A DNA stretch of 16,664 bases from JBBSDV01 sp038240335 (GTDB lineage Bacteria; Chloroflexota; Dehalococcoidia; DSTF01; JACRBR01). The stretch's first letter is position 1. The number at the start of each line of letters is the position of its first letter. Made by a program: the position numbers and the translations under genes. Shown piece by piece: positions 7,389 through 14,812 of the stretch. The DNA lies in the NCBI GenBank assembly GCA_038240335.1, contig JBBSDV010000054.1, forward strand, positions 1 through 16,664, given 5' to 3'. The notes under the pieces are model-generated. The model was not told the origin of the DNA. It saw only the letters and a list, made by a program, of their open reading frames with translations, and did no database searches.

Positions 7389-7894
7389 GGCCGTACCCCG
7401 AGGAGGTCCTGCGGGCGATCCAGTCGGGCATCGTCGCCCATTTTGCGCCGGCGCTGACGACGAAGTACGGCCAGGCGCAGTTCGCCTTCTCGATGCTCCT
7501 CTTCGGCATCGTCGCCCGCGACTACGACAGCGCCGTGCCCGACCTCCTCGACGCGAACCGCGCCCTCCGCGACCTTCTCGCCGAAGCCGCGCTCGCCGTC
7601 GGCGAGATTGATTCCGGTACGACCGCCGCAGGAGCGAACGGCGTCGATGCGGCGGCTATCGCGTACGCCCGAGATCTGCTCGGCGCCCTGCCGGCGCAGG
7701 CTGCGACGCTGAGGCTCTCGGCACTGCGGGAGGAGCACGACGCGCTCCGTACTGTTGTCGCCCAACTTGCCCCGCTGATCGAGCCCGCTGGCGATCTGCC
7801 TCATCTCGCCCCGCTGGCACCCGCCCGCGAGCGCATGTACGCATGGTTTTCCGCCGACGCCCGTCGCCGCATCTTCCCGATCCTCACCGCCTGA
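7385..7894 (+). CDS. Unrecognised helical protein coupled to the phosphotransferase
   Basis: A 169-residue protein starting MRPYPEEVLRAIQSGIV. The ATG overlaps the previous stop by four bases, a strong sign of translational coupling. The sequence looks mainly helical and soluble, with Ala/Leu/Arg-rich amphipathic segments and no signal peptide, cysteine or catalytic motif that I can name. From memory, APH/ACAD10-type kinases are often followed by a small helical protein of unknown function (DUF6285 type), and the first half here (helix, PAL, FSMLLFGIVARDYD) could be a divergent relative. That is only a guess. Its role is probably to assist or regulate the kinase. Confidence 0.75.
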   Translation: MRPYPEEVLRAIQSGIVAHFAPALTTKYGQAQFAFSMLLFGIVARDYDSAVPDLLDANRALRDLLAEAALAVGEIDSGTTAAGANGVDAAAIAYARDLLGALPAQAATLRLSALREEHDALRTVVAQLAPLIEPAGDLPHLAPLAPARERMYAWFSADARRRIFPILTA

Positions 7895-8008
7895 CGCGGG
7901 CGATGCTCCGCACAAAGTCGTTCGGCAGCCGCACAGCCCCGATTAGTGATATCGTCTATTCCCTGCATGGATCGACACGTCAGGGACCTCCAGGAAGGCG
8001 GCATAGCG

Positions 8009-8674
8009 ATGAGCACGACGGATCCTCACACACCAGCAAACGCACTTGATAGCGCGGCCGATTTCGAGGGACACCGCTGGTTCGCGGCGATCTTCGATAC
8101 GATGGGCCGGGCGGAGGAGCGCGGGTTGTTCGCCGGGATGCGGCAGCGGCTGCTCGCTGATCTCACGGGCGAGGTGCTGGAGATCGGCGCCGGCACCGGT
8201 GCGAACTTCATGCACTACCCGACCGGCGTGCATGTGACGGCGCTCGAGCCCGACCCGTACATGCTGAAGAAAGCGGCGGCGAAACTTGCGTCGCTCGGCC
8301 GCACCGACATCGTCCTCGAGCAGGCGCCTGCGGAACGGCTGCCCTTCGCCGACGCCACGTTCGACATCGTCGTCTCGACGCTCGTCCTCTGCACCGTGCG
8401 CGACGTCGCTCGCTCCCTCGCCGAGATGCGCCGGGTGCTGCGGCCGGGCGGCGAACTGCGTTTCATCGAGCACGTCCGCGGCAACGGCCTTGTCGGGCAG
8501 ACACAGGACATCATCAAGCCGGTTTGGGGGTACTTCGGCGCGGGGTGCAACCCGAACCGCCGCACCGAAGAGGCTCTGCGCTCCGCCGGATTTGACCCGG
8601 CTGTGCGCGAGCGACGCAAGCTGATGGGCTTTGCGCCGCTGATCGCTGGCGCCGCGACGGTTCATGCCACCTGA
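8009..8674 (+). CDS. Class I SAM-dependent methyltransferase, METTL7-like
   Basis: The protein is 221 residues from ATG 8009, preceded by GGAAGGCGG at a good distance; an upstream ATG at 7946 lacks a site and adds 21 unlikely residues. Motif I is EVLEIGAGTGANF (about residues 55-67). The acidic residue binding the SAM ribose is E80 (ALEPD). Next come the motif II region FDIVVSTLVLCTV and the post-motif LRPGGELRFIEHV. The C-terminal GCNPNRRTEEALRSAGF resembles the METTL7/TMT1 group (GCNxxRDT), whose animal members methylate thiols; bacterial relatives are often annotated as UbiE-like or phospholipid methyltransferases. There is no membrane helix. The substrate cannot be read from the sequence. 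It is monocistronic or loosely linked, 114 bases after the previous gene. Confidence 0.85.
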   Translation: MSTTDPHTPANALDSAADFEGHRWFAAIFDTMGRAEERGLFAGMRQRLLADLTGEVLEIGAGTGANFMHYPTGVHVTALEPDPYMLKKAAAKLASLGRTDIVLEQAPAERLPFADATFDIVVSTLVLCTVRDVARSLAEMRRVLRPGGELRFIEHVRGNGLVGQTQDIIKPVWGYFGAGCNPNRRTEEALRSAGFDPAVRERRKLMGFAPLIAGAATVHAT

Positions 8675-8807
8675 CCGCTGCCTCAACGTGATTACTCCTT
8701 CACAGAAGGACACAATCGCTAGCCAATTACCCCCGGACAAATCGCTGACCAACGACACCGACTGGACTCGATCTGCCGCGCGGGGGGACGCGCGATTACA
8801 CTGAGGC

Positions 8808-9368
8808 GTGATCGAACAGATCCGCGCGACGTTGGCCGCGTACACGCCGGCGTACATCGCCGACGAGACGCTGGCCCGTGCCGCCGTACTGCTGCCGCTT
8901 TATGCGAGCGCCGGCGAGACGCACGTCGTCTTCACCGTGCGCTCCGAACTCGTCGAGCATCACAAGGGGCAGATCTCGTTCCCGGGCGGCGCTCACGACG
9001 CCGGTGATCCCGACCTGCGCTTCACCGCCGTTCGCGAGACGTGGGAGGAGATCGGCGTCGCCATCAATCACATCGAGATCATCGGCCAGCTCGATGAGAT
9101 GATTACCATCTCCAACTTCCTCGTCCGCCCATTCGTCGGCATCATCACGGAGCCCGGCCCATATCCCTTCGTCCATAGCGAGATCGAAGTAGCGGAGATT
9201 CTCGAGGTTCCGCTGCTGCACCTGCAGAACGAGCTGCACGTCGTCGCCGAGCCGCGCACGTACCAGGGCCGCGAGATCGTGGCCTACTCCTACCGCTGGC
9301 ACGACCATCTGATCTGGGGCGCCACGGCGCGCATCCTCAAACAGTTCCTCGACCTCGTCGCGGTGTAG
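8808..9368 (+). CDS. Nudix hydrolase, CoA pyrophosphatase (NudL) type
   Basis: A 186-residue cytoplasmic hydrolase. The segment VRSELVEHHKGQISFPGG is the UPF0035-like signature before the Nudix box in CoA pyrophosphatases (compare R-S-x-x-L-x-x-H-x-G-Q-x-x-F-P-G-G). The Nudix box is GGAHDAGDPDLRFTAVRETWEEIGV-like in spacing, with G60/G61 and the metal-binding REXXEE at R76, E77, E80 and E81. Its spacing from GG to RE is the same as in E. coli NudL. The likely reaction is CoA or acyl-CoA to 4'-phosphopantetheine and adenosine 3',5'-bisphosphate, dependent on Mg or Mn. The start is GTG 8808, with GAGG four bases away on a weak site. The repeat-filled region begins right after the stop. Confidence 0.88.
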   Translation: MIEQIRATLAAYTPAYIADETLARAAVLLPLYASAGETHVVFTVRSELVEHHKGQISFPGGAHDAGDPDLRFTAVRETWEEIGVAINHIEIIGQLDEMITISNFLVRPFVGIITEPGPYPFVHSEIEVAEILEVPLLHLQNELHVVAEPRTYQGREIVAYSYRWHDHLIWGATARILKQFLDLVAV

Positions 9369-9441
9369 GTGTGCGGTCGCAGGTGAGACGCGCTTGGGCA
9401 ATCGGTTGTCGACAGAGCCGCCGGACTCGCGGGTTAGGCGT

Positions 9442-9475
9442 CCCCGGAAGATTCTCGGCTTGCGCTATGGATGAC
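9442..9475. repeat. Decayed right end of the terminal-inverted-repeat element (unit 0)
   Basis: GGAAGATTCTCGGCTTGCGC through GGATGAC matches the right end of the units downstream with a few changes. The bases before it (GACTCGCGGGTTAGGCG) match the interior of unit 3 (GACTAGCGGGTTCGGCG). The left end is not recognisable. Confidence 0.5.
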
Positions 9476-9531
9476 AACGCGTCGAACGGCTGCTTGGCCC
9501 GTTGGCGTGAAGCGGACCGGCCACAGTGGTT

Positions 9532-9682
9532 GTCACCCAGAGCGAGGCGAAGGGTCTTGTTCGGCCGCCGACCAACCTTCCGAGGTAGTCGTAATATTGC
9601 CTGATCGCTTGAGTCGCATCCTCGTCGCGCGAGGAGCGGCGTCGGCGCGCGGAGAAGATTCTTCGCTTGCGCTCGGAATGAC
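9532..9682. repeat. Repeat element, unit 1 (151 bp, imperfect terminal inverted repeats)
   Basis: It begins GTCACCCAGAGCGAGGCGAA and ends TTCGCTTGCGCTCGGAATGAC. Reverse-complementing the right end gives GTCATTCCGAGCGCAAGCGA, so the ends form imperfect inverted repeats of about 28 bases. It is identical to unit 2 except for three bases. It has no coding capacity. It resembles a MITE or palindromic dispersed repeat. Confidence 0.85.
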
Positions 9683-9708
9683 AACCTTGTGACCAGGCCG
9701 CGCTGTTT

Positions 9709-9859
9709 GTCACCCAGAGCGAGGCGAAGGGTCTTGTTCGGCCGCCGACCAACCTTCCGAGGTAGTCGTAATATTGCCTGATCGCTTGAGTCGCATCGTC
9801 GTCGCGCGAGGAGCGGCGTCGGCGCGCGGAGAAGATTCTTTGCTTGCGCTCTGAATGAC
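9709..9859. repeat. Repeat element, unit 2 (151 bp)
   Basis: It differs from unit 1 at three positions of 151 by eye, two of them in the right terminal repeat and one in the internal CCTCG/CGAGG stem, which it breaks. Unit starts are 177 bases apart, and the 26-27 base spacer (CCAGGCCGCGCTGTTT) is also repeated, so units 1 and 2 look like a recent tandem duplication of 177 bp. Confidence 0.85.
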
Positions 9860-9886
9860 AGACCTTGCGACCAGGCCGCGCTGTTT

Positions 9887-10031
9887 GTCACCCAGAGCGA
9901 AGCGAAGGGGTCTTGTTCGGCAGGCCGGCAATCCTTCGGACCGGATCGGTAATGTGGGATGGGCGAAACGGAATCGCACGACTAGCGGGTTCGGCGTACA
10001 GACAAGATTCTTCGCTGGCGCTCTGAATGAC
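9887..10031. repeat. Repeat element, unit 3 (divergent interior)
   Basis: It keeps the left end (GTCACCCAGAGCGAAGCGAA) and right end (TTCGCTGGCGCTCTGAATGAC), but the interior differs from units 1 and 2 and is partly shared with unit 0. It is preceded by the same spacer, 178 bases after unit 2. Confidence 0.75.
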
Positions 10032-10103
10032 AATCCGTTGGAGGCTCGCCGCGCCGGTTGCGCGTAGGCAACGAGTCGAATGTTGGGCAGGGGCACGTCC
10101 TCC

Positions 10104-10122
10104 TTCTCGCCTAAGGCGAGAA
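10104..10122. terminator. Perfect 9-bp inverted repeat, possible bidirectional terminator
   Basis: TTCTCGCCT, a single A, then AGGCGAGAA. It lies between convergent genes downstream of the diguanylate cyclase stop and could end transcription from either side. No T-run is present, so it might instead be another repeat remnant. Confidence 0.4.
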
Positions 10123-10148
10123 CGTATGGGTTAGGGCGTCGTTGGCGG

Positions 10149-10240
10149 CCGGCGACCGGCGACCGCCGACCGACGACCGGCACACCCAGCCGACCGGCAC
10201 CCAACTCCTGCGGACCAGCACCCAGCGACCAGGCACCCAG
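10149..10240. repeat. Degenerate heptamer tandem array
   Basis: It starts with CCGGCGA twice, then CCGCCGA, CCGACGA and CCGGCAC, and continues with a seven-base rhythm of GACCRGC and ACCCAGC words up to the end of the diguanylate cyclase gene. There are about 13 units with increasing variation. No ORF is supported. Confidence 0.65.
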
Positions 10241-10243
10241 CCC

Positions 10244-11425
10244 CTACGCCGTCCGCGGCACGTCTTCCCAGAACAGATGCAGGTCGTTCGCCGTCCGCAC
10301 GCGGCTGCCGCCGTCGCGCTTCGCGAGGTACATCGCTTGGTCCGCCAACTTCACGAGCGTTGCATAGTCCTGCGCATCGAACGGATACGTCGCAATGCCG
10401 ACACTCAGGCCGACCCGCAGGTCGTCCGTCAGGCCGTCGTTCAGCGAGCGCATGTTCTCGATCAGTTGCTCCGCGCGGTCGAACGCCGTCTCGCGCGTCA
10501 CGCTCGGCAGCACGACGACGAACTCATCCCCGCCATAGCGGCCGATCATGTCTCCCGGGCGCAGGCCGCGCTTCATCGCCGCCCCCGCTTGCCGCAGGAT
10601 ACGGTCGCCCGCGTCGTGGCCGAGCTCGTCGTTGATGCGCTTTAGCCGGTCCATGTCGCAGAACAGCACGCTCAGGTAGCCGCTGCTGCTCTTCGCCTTT
10701 CGCAGCTCCCGCAACGCTTCCTTTTCCAGATGGCCACGGTTCAGCAGCCCGGTCAGCCGGTCGATCCTCGCCGCCTTCTCGTTTCGGCTCAGAAGCTTCG
10801 CGTTCTCGACGTTCAGCTTCTCGATCTCCTCGACCTGCAGCGAACGGCTGTTCTCCTCCCGCGCCAGGTGCCCGACGCCGACGGAGACGAACAGCATGTA
10901 CAGGCACCGCATCGCGAGCAGACCGAAATCATCGGGTGTCTGTTGCCAGGTAAACAGGAATGCAAAGGCATACGTCACGGCGTAAAACACACAGGCAATT
11001 ACCGCCTGCCGCAGTTCGAAGCGCATCGCGACGGCCGTCGCCGAAAGAAAATACAGCGGAAAGAAGGGGCTGTGCGATCCGCCCGTCGCCGCGATGAACG
11101 CCGCGATCGCAATCGAATCGAGCGCCGCCGAGGCCAGGCTCGTCTGGAAGAAGCGCCAGCGCCGGTACGGCTCCAGCACCGCGATCGGTAGCCCGTAGAG
11201 GATCGAGAAGCCGATGAGCGCCCACGTGGCGCCCATGTGCATGTGGCTCGTATCGAGCACCGTCGCCAACAGCACGGCGTTGGTCACAACGATGCAGAGC
11301 CGCAGCCGCGCGATCAGCGACTCCATGCGCATCGAGCGCTCGCTCGCGGGCGGCAGCTCGAACAGCGCCGCGAGCACGGGCTTCGGCCGCACCGACTCCA
11401 GTGGTACACGCATACCGCTCGCCAC
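10244..11425 (-). CDS. Membrane diguanylate cyclase (GGDEF)
   Basis: A 393-residue inner-membrane protein that should make cyclic di-GMP from two GTP. About six hydrophobic segments span residues 38-187 (for example WALIGFSILYGLPIAVL and VIACVFYAVTYAFAFLF). A signalling helix or coiled coil follows at about 188-212 (VEEIEKLNVENAKLLSRNEK), then a full GGDEF domain at 215-380: RIDRLTGLLNR, the metal region LFCDMDRLKRINDELGHDAGD, and RYGGDEF at residues 298-302. The product-inhibition I-site RPGD is intact at 289-292, so both activity and feedback are expected. The GTG at 11425 is used; ATGs at residues 5 and 32 are possible starts. The membrane part is not a sensor family I can name. The gene stands alone, convergent with the Nudix gene. 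Confidence 0.9.
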   Translation of the reverse strand: MASGMRVPLESVRPKPVLAALFELPPASERSMRMESLIARLRLCIVVTNAVLLATVLDTSHMHMGATWALIGFSILYGLPIAVLEPYRRWRFFQTSLASAALDSIAIAAFIAATGGSHSPFFPLYFLSATAVAMRFELRQAVIACVFYAVTYAFAFLFTWQQTPDDFGLLAMRCLYMLFVSVGVGHLAREENSRSLQVEEIEKLNVENAKLLSRNEKAARIDRLTGLLNRGHLEKEALRELRKAKSSSGYLSVLFCDMDRLKRINDELGHDAGDRILRQAGAAMKRGLRPGDMIGRYGGDEFVVVLPSVTRETAFDRAEQLIENMRSLNDGLTDDLRVGLSVGIATYPFDAQDYATLVKLADQAMYLAKRDGGSRVRTANDLHLFWEDVPRTA

Positions 11426-11634
11426 GGCGCTCGTGGCGACCCCCTACACCGATATCATCGGCGCGCGTGGCACTCGACTGGCGGCCCGCACACTGCTGCT
11501 TTTCGTCGGAATGACGAGCAGCCATCGCCACTGAGCTCTCCATTCCGTCCTCACATGCACCCGCACGCCGTTCCCCATGAAGCTCCGGCACTGGGTGTGG
11601 AGCAACTGGGCGACGAAGGCCGCGCATGGGAGTG

Positions 11635-11661
11635 ACGAACCTACAAATTGTCGCGGTTCGT
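11635..11661. repeat. Perfect 7-bp inverted repeat ACGAACC / GGTTCGT
   Basis: The arms at 11635-11641 and 11655-11661 flank a 13-base loop. This could be an operator, or a terminator-like hairpin. Its function is unknown. Confidence 0.4.
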
Positions 11662-11697
11662 AGAGCGTAAGAAGGTTGAGCGTGTAATAGTTCGCGC

Positions 11698-11743
11698 GTA
11701 TCAACGCACCGCCACGCTATTTCGAATTCGTATCAACGCGGTG
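11698..11743. repeat. Direct repeats GTATCAACGC with flanking inverted repeat upstream of xer
   Basis: GTATCAACGC occurs at 11698-11707 and 11730-11739. CACCGC (11707-11712) and GCGGTG (11738-11743) form inverted arms around a central TTCGAATTCG. This resembles a protein-binding site, possibly an operator for the downstream gene. Confidence 0.4.
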
Positions 11744-11784
11744 GAGAAATGACACGCCGACGCACTGGATTGCGGCGCAACTCG

Positions 11785-11793
11785 TGCTACAAT
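11785..11793 (+). promoter_or_regulatory. Extended -10 promoter element upstream of xer
   Basis: TGCTACAAT is an extended -10 (TGn plus TACAAT, five of six consensus bases), 68 bases before the xer ATG. A -35 is poor (TGGATT at 16 bp), as is usual when TGn is present. Confidence 0.55.
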
Positions 11794-11860
11794 CGGCTTT
11801 GCCATTCCTCCCCCCGCTTGGGCGCTTCTTACAACTTGTGTAACTAACTACGAGGGCACA

Positions 11861-12772
11861 ATGGACGATCACATTGGCCACTTTCTGAACTTCATGTCGG
11901 TTGAGAAGGGTGCTTCCGGTAATACCGTCTCCGCATACAAAAACGACCTGCGCCAGTTCGACTCGTTCGTCACCAGCTTGCGCGGAAACGGCAAGACCCG
12001 CGACTGGGAGCAGCTCGACCGCGATCTCATCATCAACTACGTCCTCAGCCTGAAGCACAAGAACTATGCCGAGGCGACCGTCGCCCGAAAAGTTGCCGCG
12101 ATCAAATCGTTCTTCCAATACATGCAGGCCGAAGGGACCATCCACGGCAACCCCGCCGAAAGTCTCGAGTCGCCGCGCGTCGGTCGCTCGCTGCCCAAGC
12201 CGCTCTCCGTCACCGAAGTCGATGAACTCCTCGAGCAGCCGCTCAAGCGCAAGACGCCTGAAGCCCGCCGCGATCGTGCAATGCTCGAGCTGCTGTACGC
12301 TACGGGTCTCCGCGTGACAGAGCTCGTCTCGCTCGACGTCGTCGACGTCCACATGGACGACCTCAAGCCCTACGTGCGCTGCATGGGCAAAGGCGCCAAG
12401 GAGCGCACGAATCCCATCCACGAGCAGGCGGCAGGTGCCGTAAACGACTACCTGAACGACGGCCGCGCCCTGCTCGTGAAGGACCGTGTCGAACCCGCCC
12501 TATTCGTCAACCGCCGGGGCGAGCGCCTGACCCGGCAGGGCTTCTGGCTCATCCTCAAGCAGTACGCCCGCGATGCGAACATTACGACGCCCGTGACCCC
12601 GCATACATTGCGGCACTCGTTTGCCACGCATATGCTGAGAGGCGGCGCTCCCCTCCGGAGCGTGCAGGAACTGCTGGGGCATGCCAATATCTCGACCACG
12701 CAGGTGTACACCCAGATCGCCAACGAGCACGTCCGCCAGGTCTACGAGAAGGCACATCCCCGCGCTCGCTAA
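11861..12772 (+). CDS. xerD: Tyrosine recombinase, XerC/XerD type
   Basis: A 303-residue site-specific recombinase, the right length for Xer proteins that resolve chromosome dimers at dif with FtsK. The N-terminal SAM-like core-binding domain covers about 1-95 (FLNFMSVEKGASGNTVSAYKNDL). The catalytic domain follows with all residues present: R151 in ATGLRVTEL, K180 in GKGAKER, H248 and R251 in HTLRHSFATHML, H274 in LLGHANIS and nucleophile Y283 in TQVYT. The start has GAGGG eight bases upstream. Whether it is XerC or XerD, or the single Xer of the genome, cannot be settled here; integrases of mobile elements are similar, but no other element gene is near. The normal GKGxKERxVP run is GKGAKERTNP here. 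The downstream protease gene follows closely and may be co-transcribed. Confidence 0.88.
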   Translation: MDDHIGHFLNFMSVEKGASGNTVSAYKNDLRQFDSFVTSLRGNGKTRDWEQLDRDLIINYVLSLKHKNYAEATVARKVAAIKSFFQYMQAEGTIHGNPAESLESPRVGRSLPKPLSVTEVDELLEQPLKRKTPEARRDRAMLELLYATGLRVTELVSLDVVDVHMDDLKPYVRCMGKGAKERTNPIHEQAAGAVNDYLNDGRALLVKDRVEPALFVNRRGERLTRQGFWLILKQYARDANITTPVTPHTLRHSFATHMLRGGAPLRSVQELLGHANISTTQVYTQIANEHVRQVYEKAHPRAR

Positions 12773-12809
12773 CCCTGCCCCGAGCAACGCCCGCTTCTCG
12801 CACGCACCC

Positions 12810-14786
12810 GTGTTCCTCCTATCCGTTGCATTGCTCGTTTCTGCCCTCGGTGCCGCCTGCAACGGCTCGAAGAAGACGCTTGCGCCAACACCCTCGCTTA
12901 CCGCGACCGACCCAGTCTCTGCCTCAAGCACAACCGCCATCTCCGGCGCGACTTCGACATTCGCGGCAGCAACACCCACGTCCGGCAACGACCCCTTCGC
13001 CGGCCTCGGCAGCCAGATCGGCGTCCGCGCGAACCTCCCGCAGGCCGATCCGGTCGGTCTCGCCGCGAGCTATCGCCGCACCAACGGCCGCGCCCTCGCC
13101 GCAAAGCCCTTCGCTGGCGAGGCCAACGTCGGCGACTCACGGCCGTTCGACGTCGCCAAGATCACTGGCGGTGCGCTCGCGCACCAATCGCCGCCGGGCG
13201 TCGAGACGATCACGGCGACACTCCTTGCGAAGAGCGCCCACGCGTACTTCTACGAGGACGATGCCATCGCCGCCAACCCGGCCGACGTCCAGGCGGCCGC
13301 CGACGCCTTCGACGCAAAGACATGGCCCGCCATCACCGCCGCCTTCGGTACCCCCGACATCCCCGGCGTCGACGGCGATCCCCGCATCGTCGTGCTGCAG
13401 GCCGACCTTGGCGGCGCAGTCGGCGGCTACTACTCCGGCGATGACCAGTACCTGCGGCGTGTGCGACCCCTCAGCAACGAAGCCGAGATGGTCTACATGG
13501 ACCGCAACCAGAAGCCGGGCGGCGCGTCGTTCAACGTCGTCCTCGCCCACGAGTTCCAGCACCTGATTCACGCTCACACCGACAATCTCGAGGAAGCCTG
13601 GGTCAACGAAGGACTGTCCGAAGACAGCTCGATGCTCGTTGGCGGCGCCGCCTCGACCATCAAGTCGTTCGCCGCGAAGCCCGCTACGCAGCTCAACTAC
13701 TGGGACAGCGAGGGCAGCGGCCCCCACTACGGCGCCGGTGCCGCGTTCTTCCGCTACCTGACGAGCCGCTTCGGCGGCGACGCCTCGTACGGCGCGATCG
13801 CCCGCTCCCAGCGCGATGGCACTGCCGGCGTCGATCAGTTTCTGACGGAGCTCGGTCAGCCGCTCCGCTTCCGCGAGGTCTTCGCCGACTGGATCGCGGC
13901 AAACGTGCTGAATCAGGATTCCGGCCCGTACGGTAATCCTGGCCACCCTCTCGACCTGCGCATCGACAATCAGCTGGCGGTCGGCGATCCCCTGGACGGA
14001 GCGGCGCATCAATTCGGGACGGATTACTACAAACTGGCGAGCGTCGATAACCGCTCCTACCTGCTCCGCTTCCACGGCCAGACCCAGGTGCCCGTCCTGC
14101 CGCCGTCGGCGCTCGAACGCGGCCCCGTGCTCTGGTCGAACGCCGAGGATGGGCTGGATACGACGGCGACGTACGATCTCGACCTCGCGGGCGCCGTGAA
14201 CCCAAAGCTCACATTCCAAACGTGGATCGACATCGAGCGTTGGTACGACTGGGGCTACGTCTCCGTTTCTACGGACGGCGGCCAAACCTGGCAGGCGCTC
14301 CCGGGCGACAACACGACGACGGACGATCCCGTCGCGCAGGCATACGGCCCCGGCTACTCCGGCGTGAGCGGCGGCGGCGCCGATCCGGCATGGCTCGCCG
14401 AGCGCGTCAGCCTGGCGCAGTTCACGGGGCAGAAGATCAAGCTGCGGTTCGAATACGTTACCGATGGCGGCACCCACCTCGAGGGCTGGGTGATTCGGTC
14501 CGTCAGCATCTCGACGGACTCCGGTTCGTCAGGGGTACTGCCCGCTCCGGACCTCAATGGCTTCGTCGTTGTGGACGCGCCGCTCGCGCAAACCTACATC
14601 GTCCGCCTCATCAAAACGATGAGTGACGGCAGCGTTGCCGTCGTGGATGCACCCCTCGATGCGACCGAATCCGGGGAGTTGAGATTTGATGGAACTGGCG
14701 TGGAGACCGCCGTCCTCGCCATCGCCGGCTCGACCGAAGGCACCAATCAGCTCGCCCCGTACACCGTCCAGCTCGCGCTTCCGTAG
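12810..14786 (+). CDS. Putative lipoprotein zinc metalloprotease, immune-inhibitor-A-like
   Basis: From GTG 12810 the protein has 658 residues. The frame is open back to ATG 12681 inside xer, but that N-terminus would be 43 Arg/Pro-rich residues. The start is uncertain: GTG has no ribosome site and leaves no positive charge before the hydrophobic core (FLLSVALLVSALGAAC). The Cys would be the lipidated residue, though the lipobox is imperfect (G at -3). A Thr/Ser/Ala linker follows. The catalytic part is AHAYFYEDD...FGTPDIPGVDGDPRIVVL, then HEFQH (H247, E248, H251) with NEGLSE supplying E267, a gluzincin pattern. The C-terminal half has a beta-sandwich like the M6 immune-inhibitor-A MAM-type domain (VSVSTDGGQTWQAL, LEGWVIRSVSIS). 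It probably cuts proteins at the outer surface. A permease gene starts 26 bases later. Confidence 0.8.
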   Translation: MFLLSVALLVSALGAACNGSKKTLAPTPSLTATDPVSASSTTAISGATSTFAAATPTSGNDPFAGLGSQIGVRANLPQADPVGLAASYRRTNGRALAAKPFAGEANVGDSRPFDVAKITGGALAHQSPPGVETITATLLAKSAHAYFYEDDAIAANPADVQAAADAFDAKTWPAITAAFGTPDIPGVDGDPRIVVLQADLGGAVGGYYSGDDQYLRRVRPLSNEAEMVYMDRNQKPGGASFNVVLAHEFQHLIHAHTDNLEEAWVNEGLSEDSSMLVGGAASTIKSFAAKPATQLNYWDSEGSGPHYGAGAAFFRYLTSRFGGDASYGAIARSQRDGTAGVDQFLTELGQPLRFREVFADWIAANVLNQDSGPYGNPGHPLDLRIDNQLAVGDPLDGAAHQFGTDYYKLASVDNRSYLLRFHGQTQVPVLPPSALERGPVLWSNAEDGLDTTATYDLDLAGAVNPKLTFQTWIDIERWYDWGYVSVSTDGGQTWQALPGDNTTTDDPVAQAYGPGYSGVSGGGADPAWLAERVSLAQFTGQKIKLRFEYVTDGGTHLEGWVIRSVSISTDSGSSGVLPAPDLNGFVVVDAPLAQTYIVRLIKTMSDGSVAVVDAPLDATESGELRFDGTGVETAVLAIAGSTEGTNQLAPYTVQLALP

Positions 14787-14812
14787 GCCGCAGCCGCGCG
14801 CTACCATCGCTC

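Larger units (their letters stand above)
9369..10243. other. Gene-free repeat island between convergent genes
   Basis: About 870 bases lie between the Nudix stop (+) and the diguanylate cyclase stop (-). They hold one decayed and three good copies of a repeat element, a perfect hairpin and a heptamer array (listed separately). ORFs here, including a 184-codon minus-strand one that repeats the same peptide twice, are translations of the repeats and are not genes. Confidence 0.8.
11426..11860. other. Gene-free region between divergent genes, with repeats and promoter
   Basis: These 435 bases separate the diguanylate cyclase start (-) and xer start (+). They contain a perfect inverted repeat (11635-11661), a direct repeat GTATCAACGC (11698 and 11730) within a wider inverted repeat, and a strong extended -10. 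The base composition is more AT-rich than the genes around it. I see no RNA gene or credible ORF. Confidence 0.6.

Noticed and set aside
9337..9891. 184-codon minus-strand ORF with an internally repeated peptide
   Set aside because: The peptide repetition is just the 177-bp DNA repeat read in frame; no start site or domain, and unit 3 does not keep the frame.
9532..10031. CRISPR array
   Set aside because: The repeats are about 150 bp, the spacers are themselves repeated, and no cas gene is near.
11690..11745. dif recombination site for the adjacent Xer
   Set aside because: Symmetric elements are present but they do not match the dif half-site patterns I know (TTATnTnAA-type arms around a 6-8 bp centre).
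13137..14477. 446-codon minus-strand ORF opposite the metalloprotease
   Set aside because: Shadow frame of a gene with HEFQH and other motifs on the plus strand; no domain of its own.
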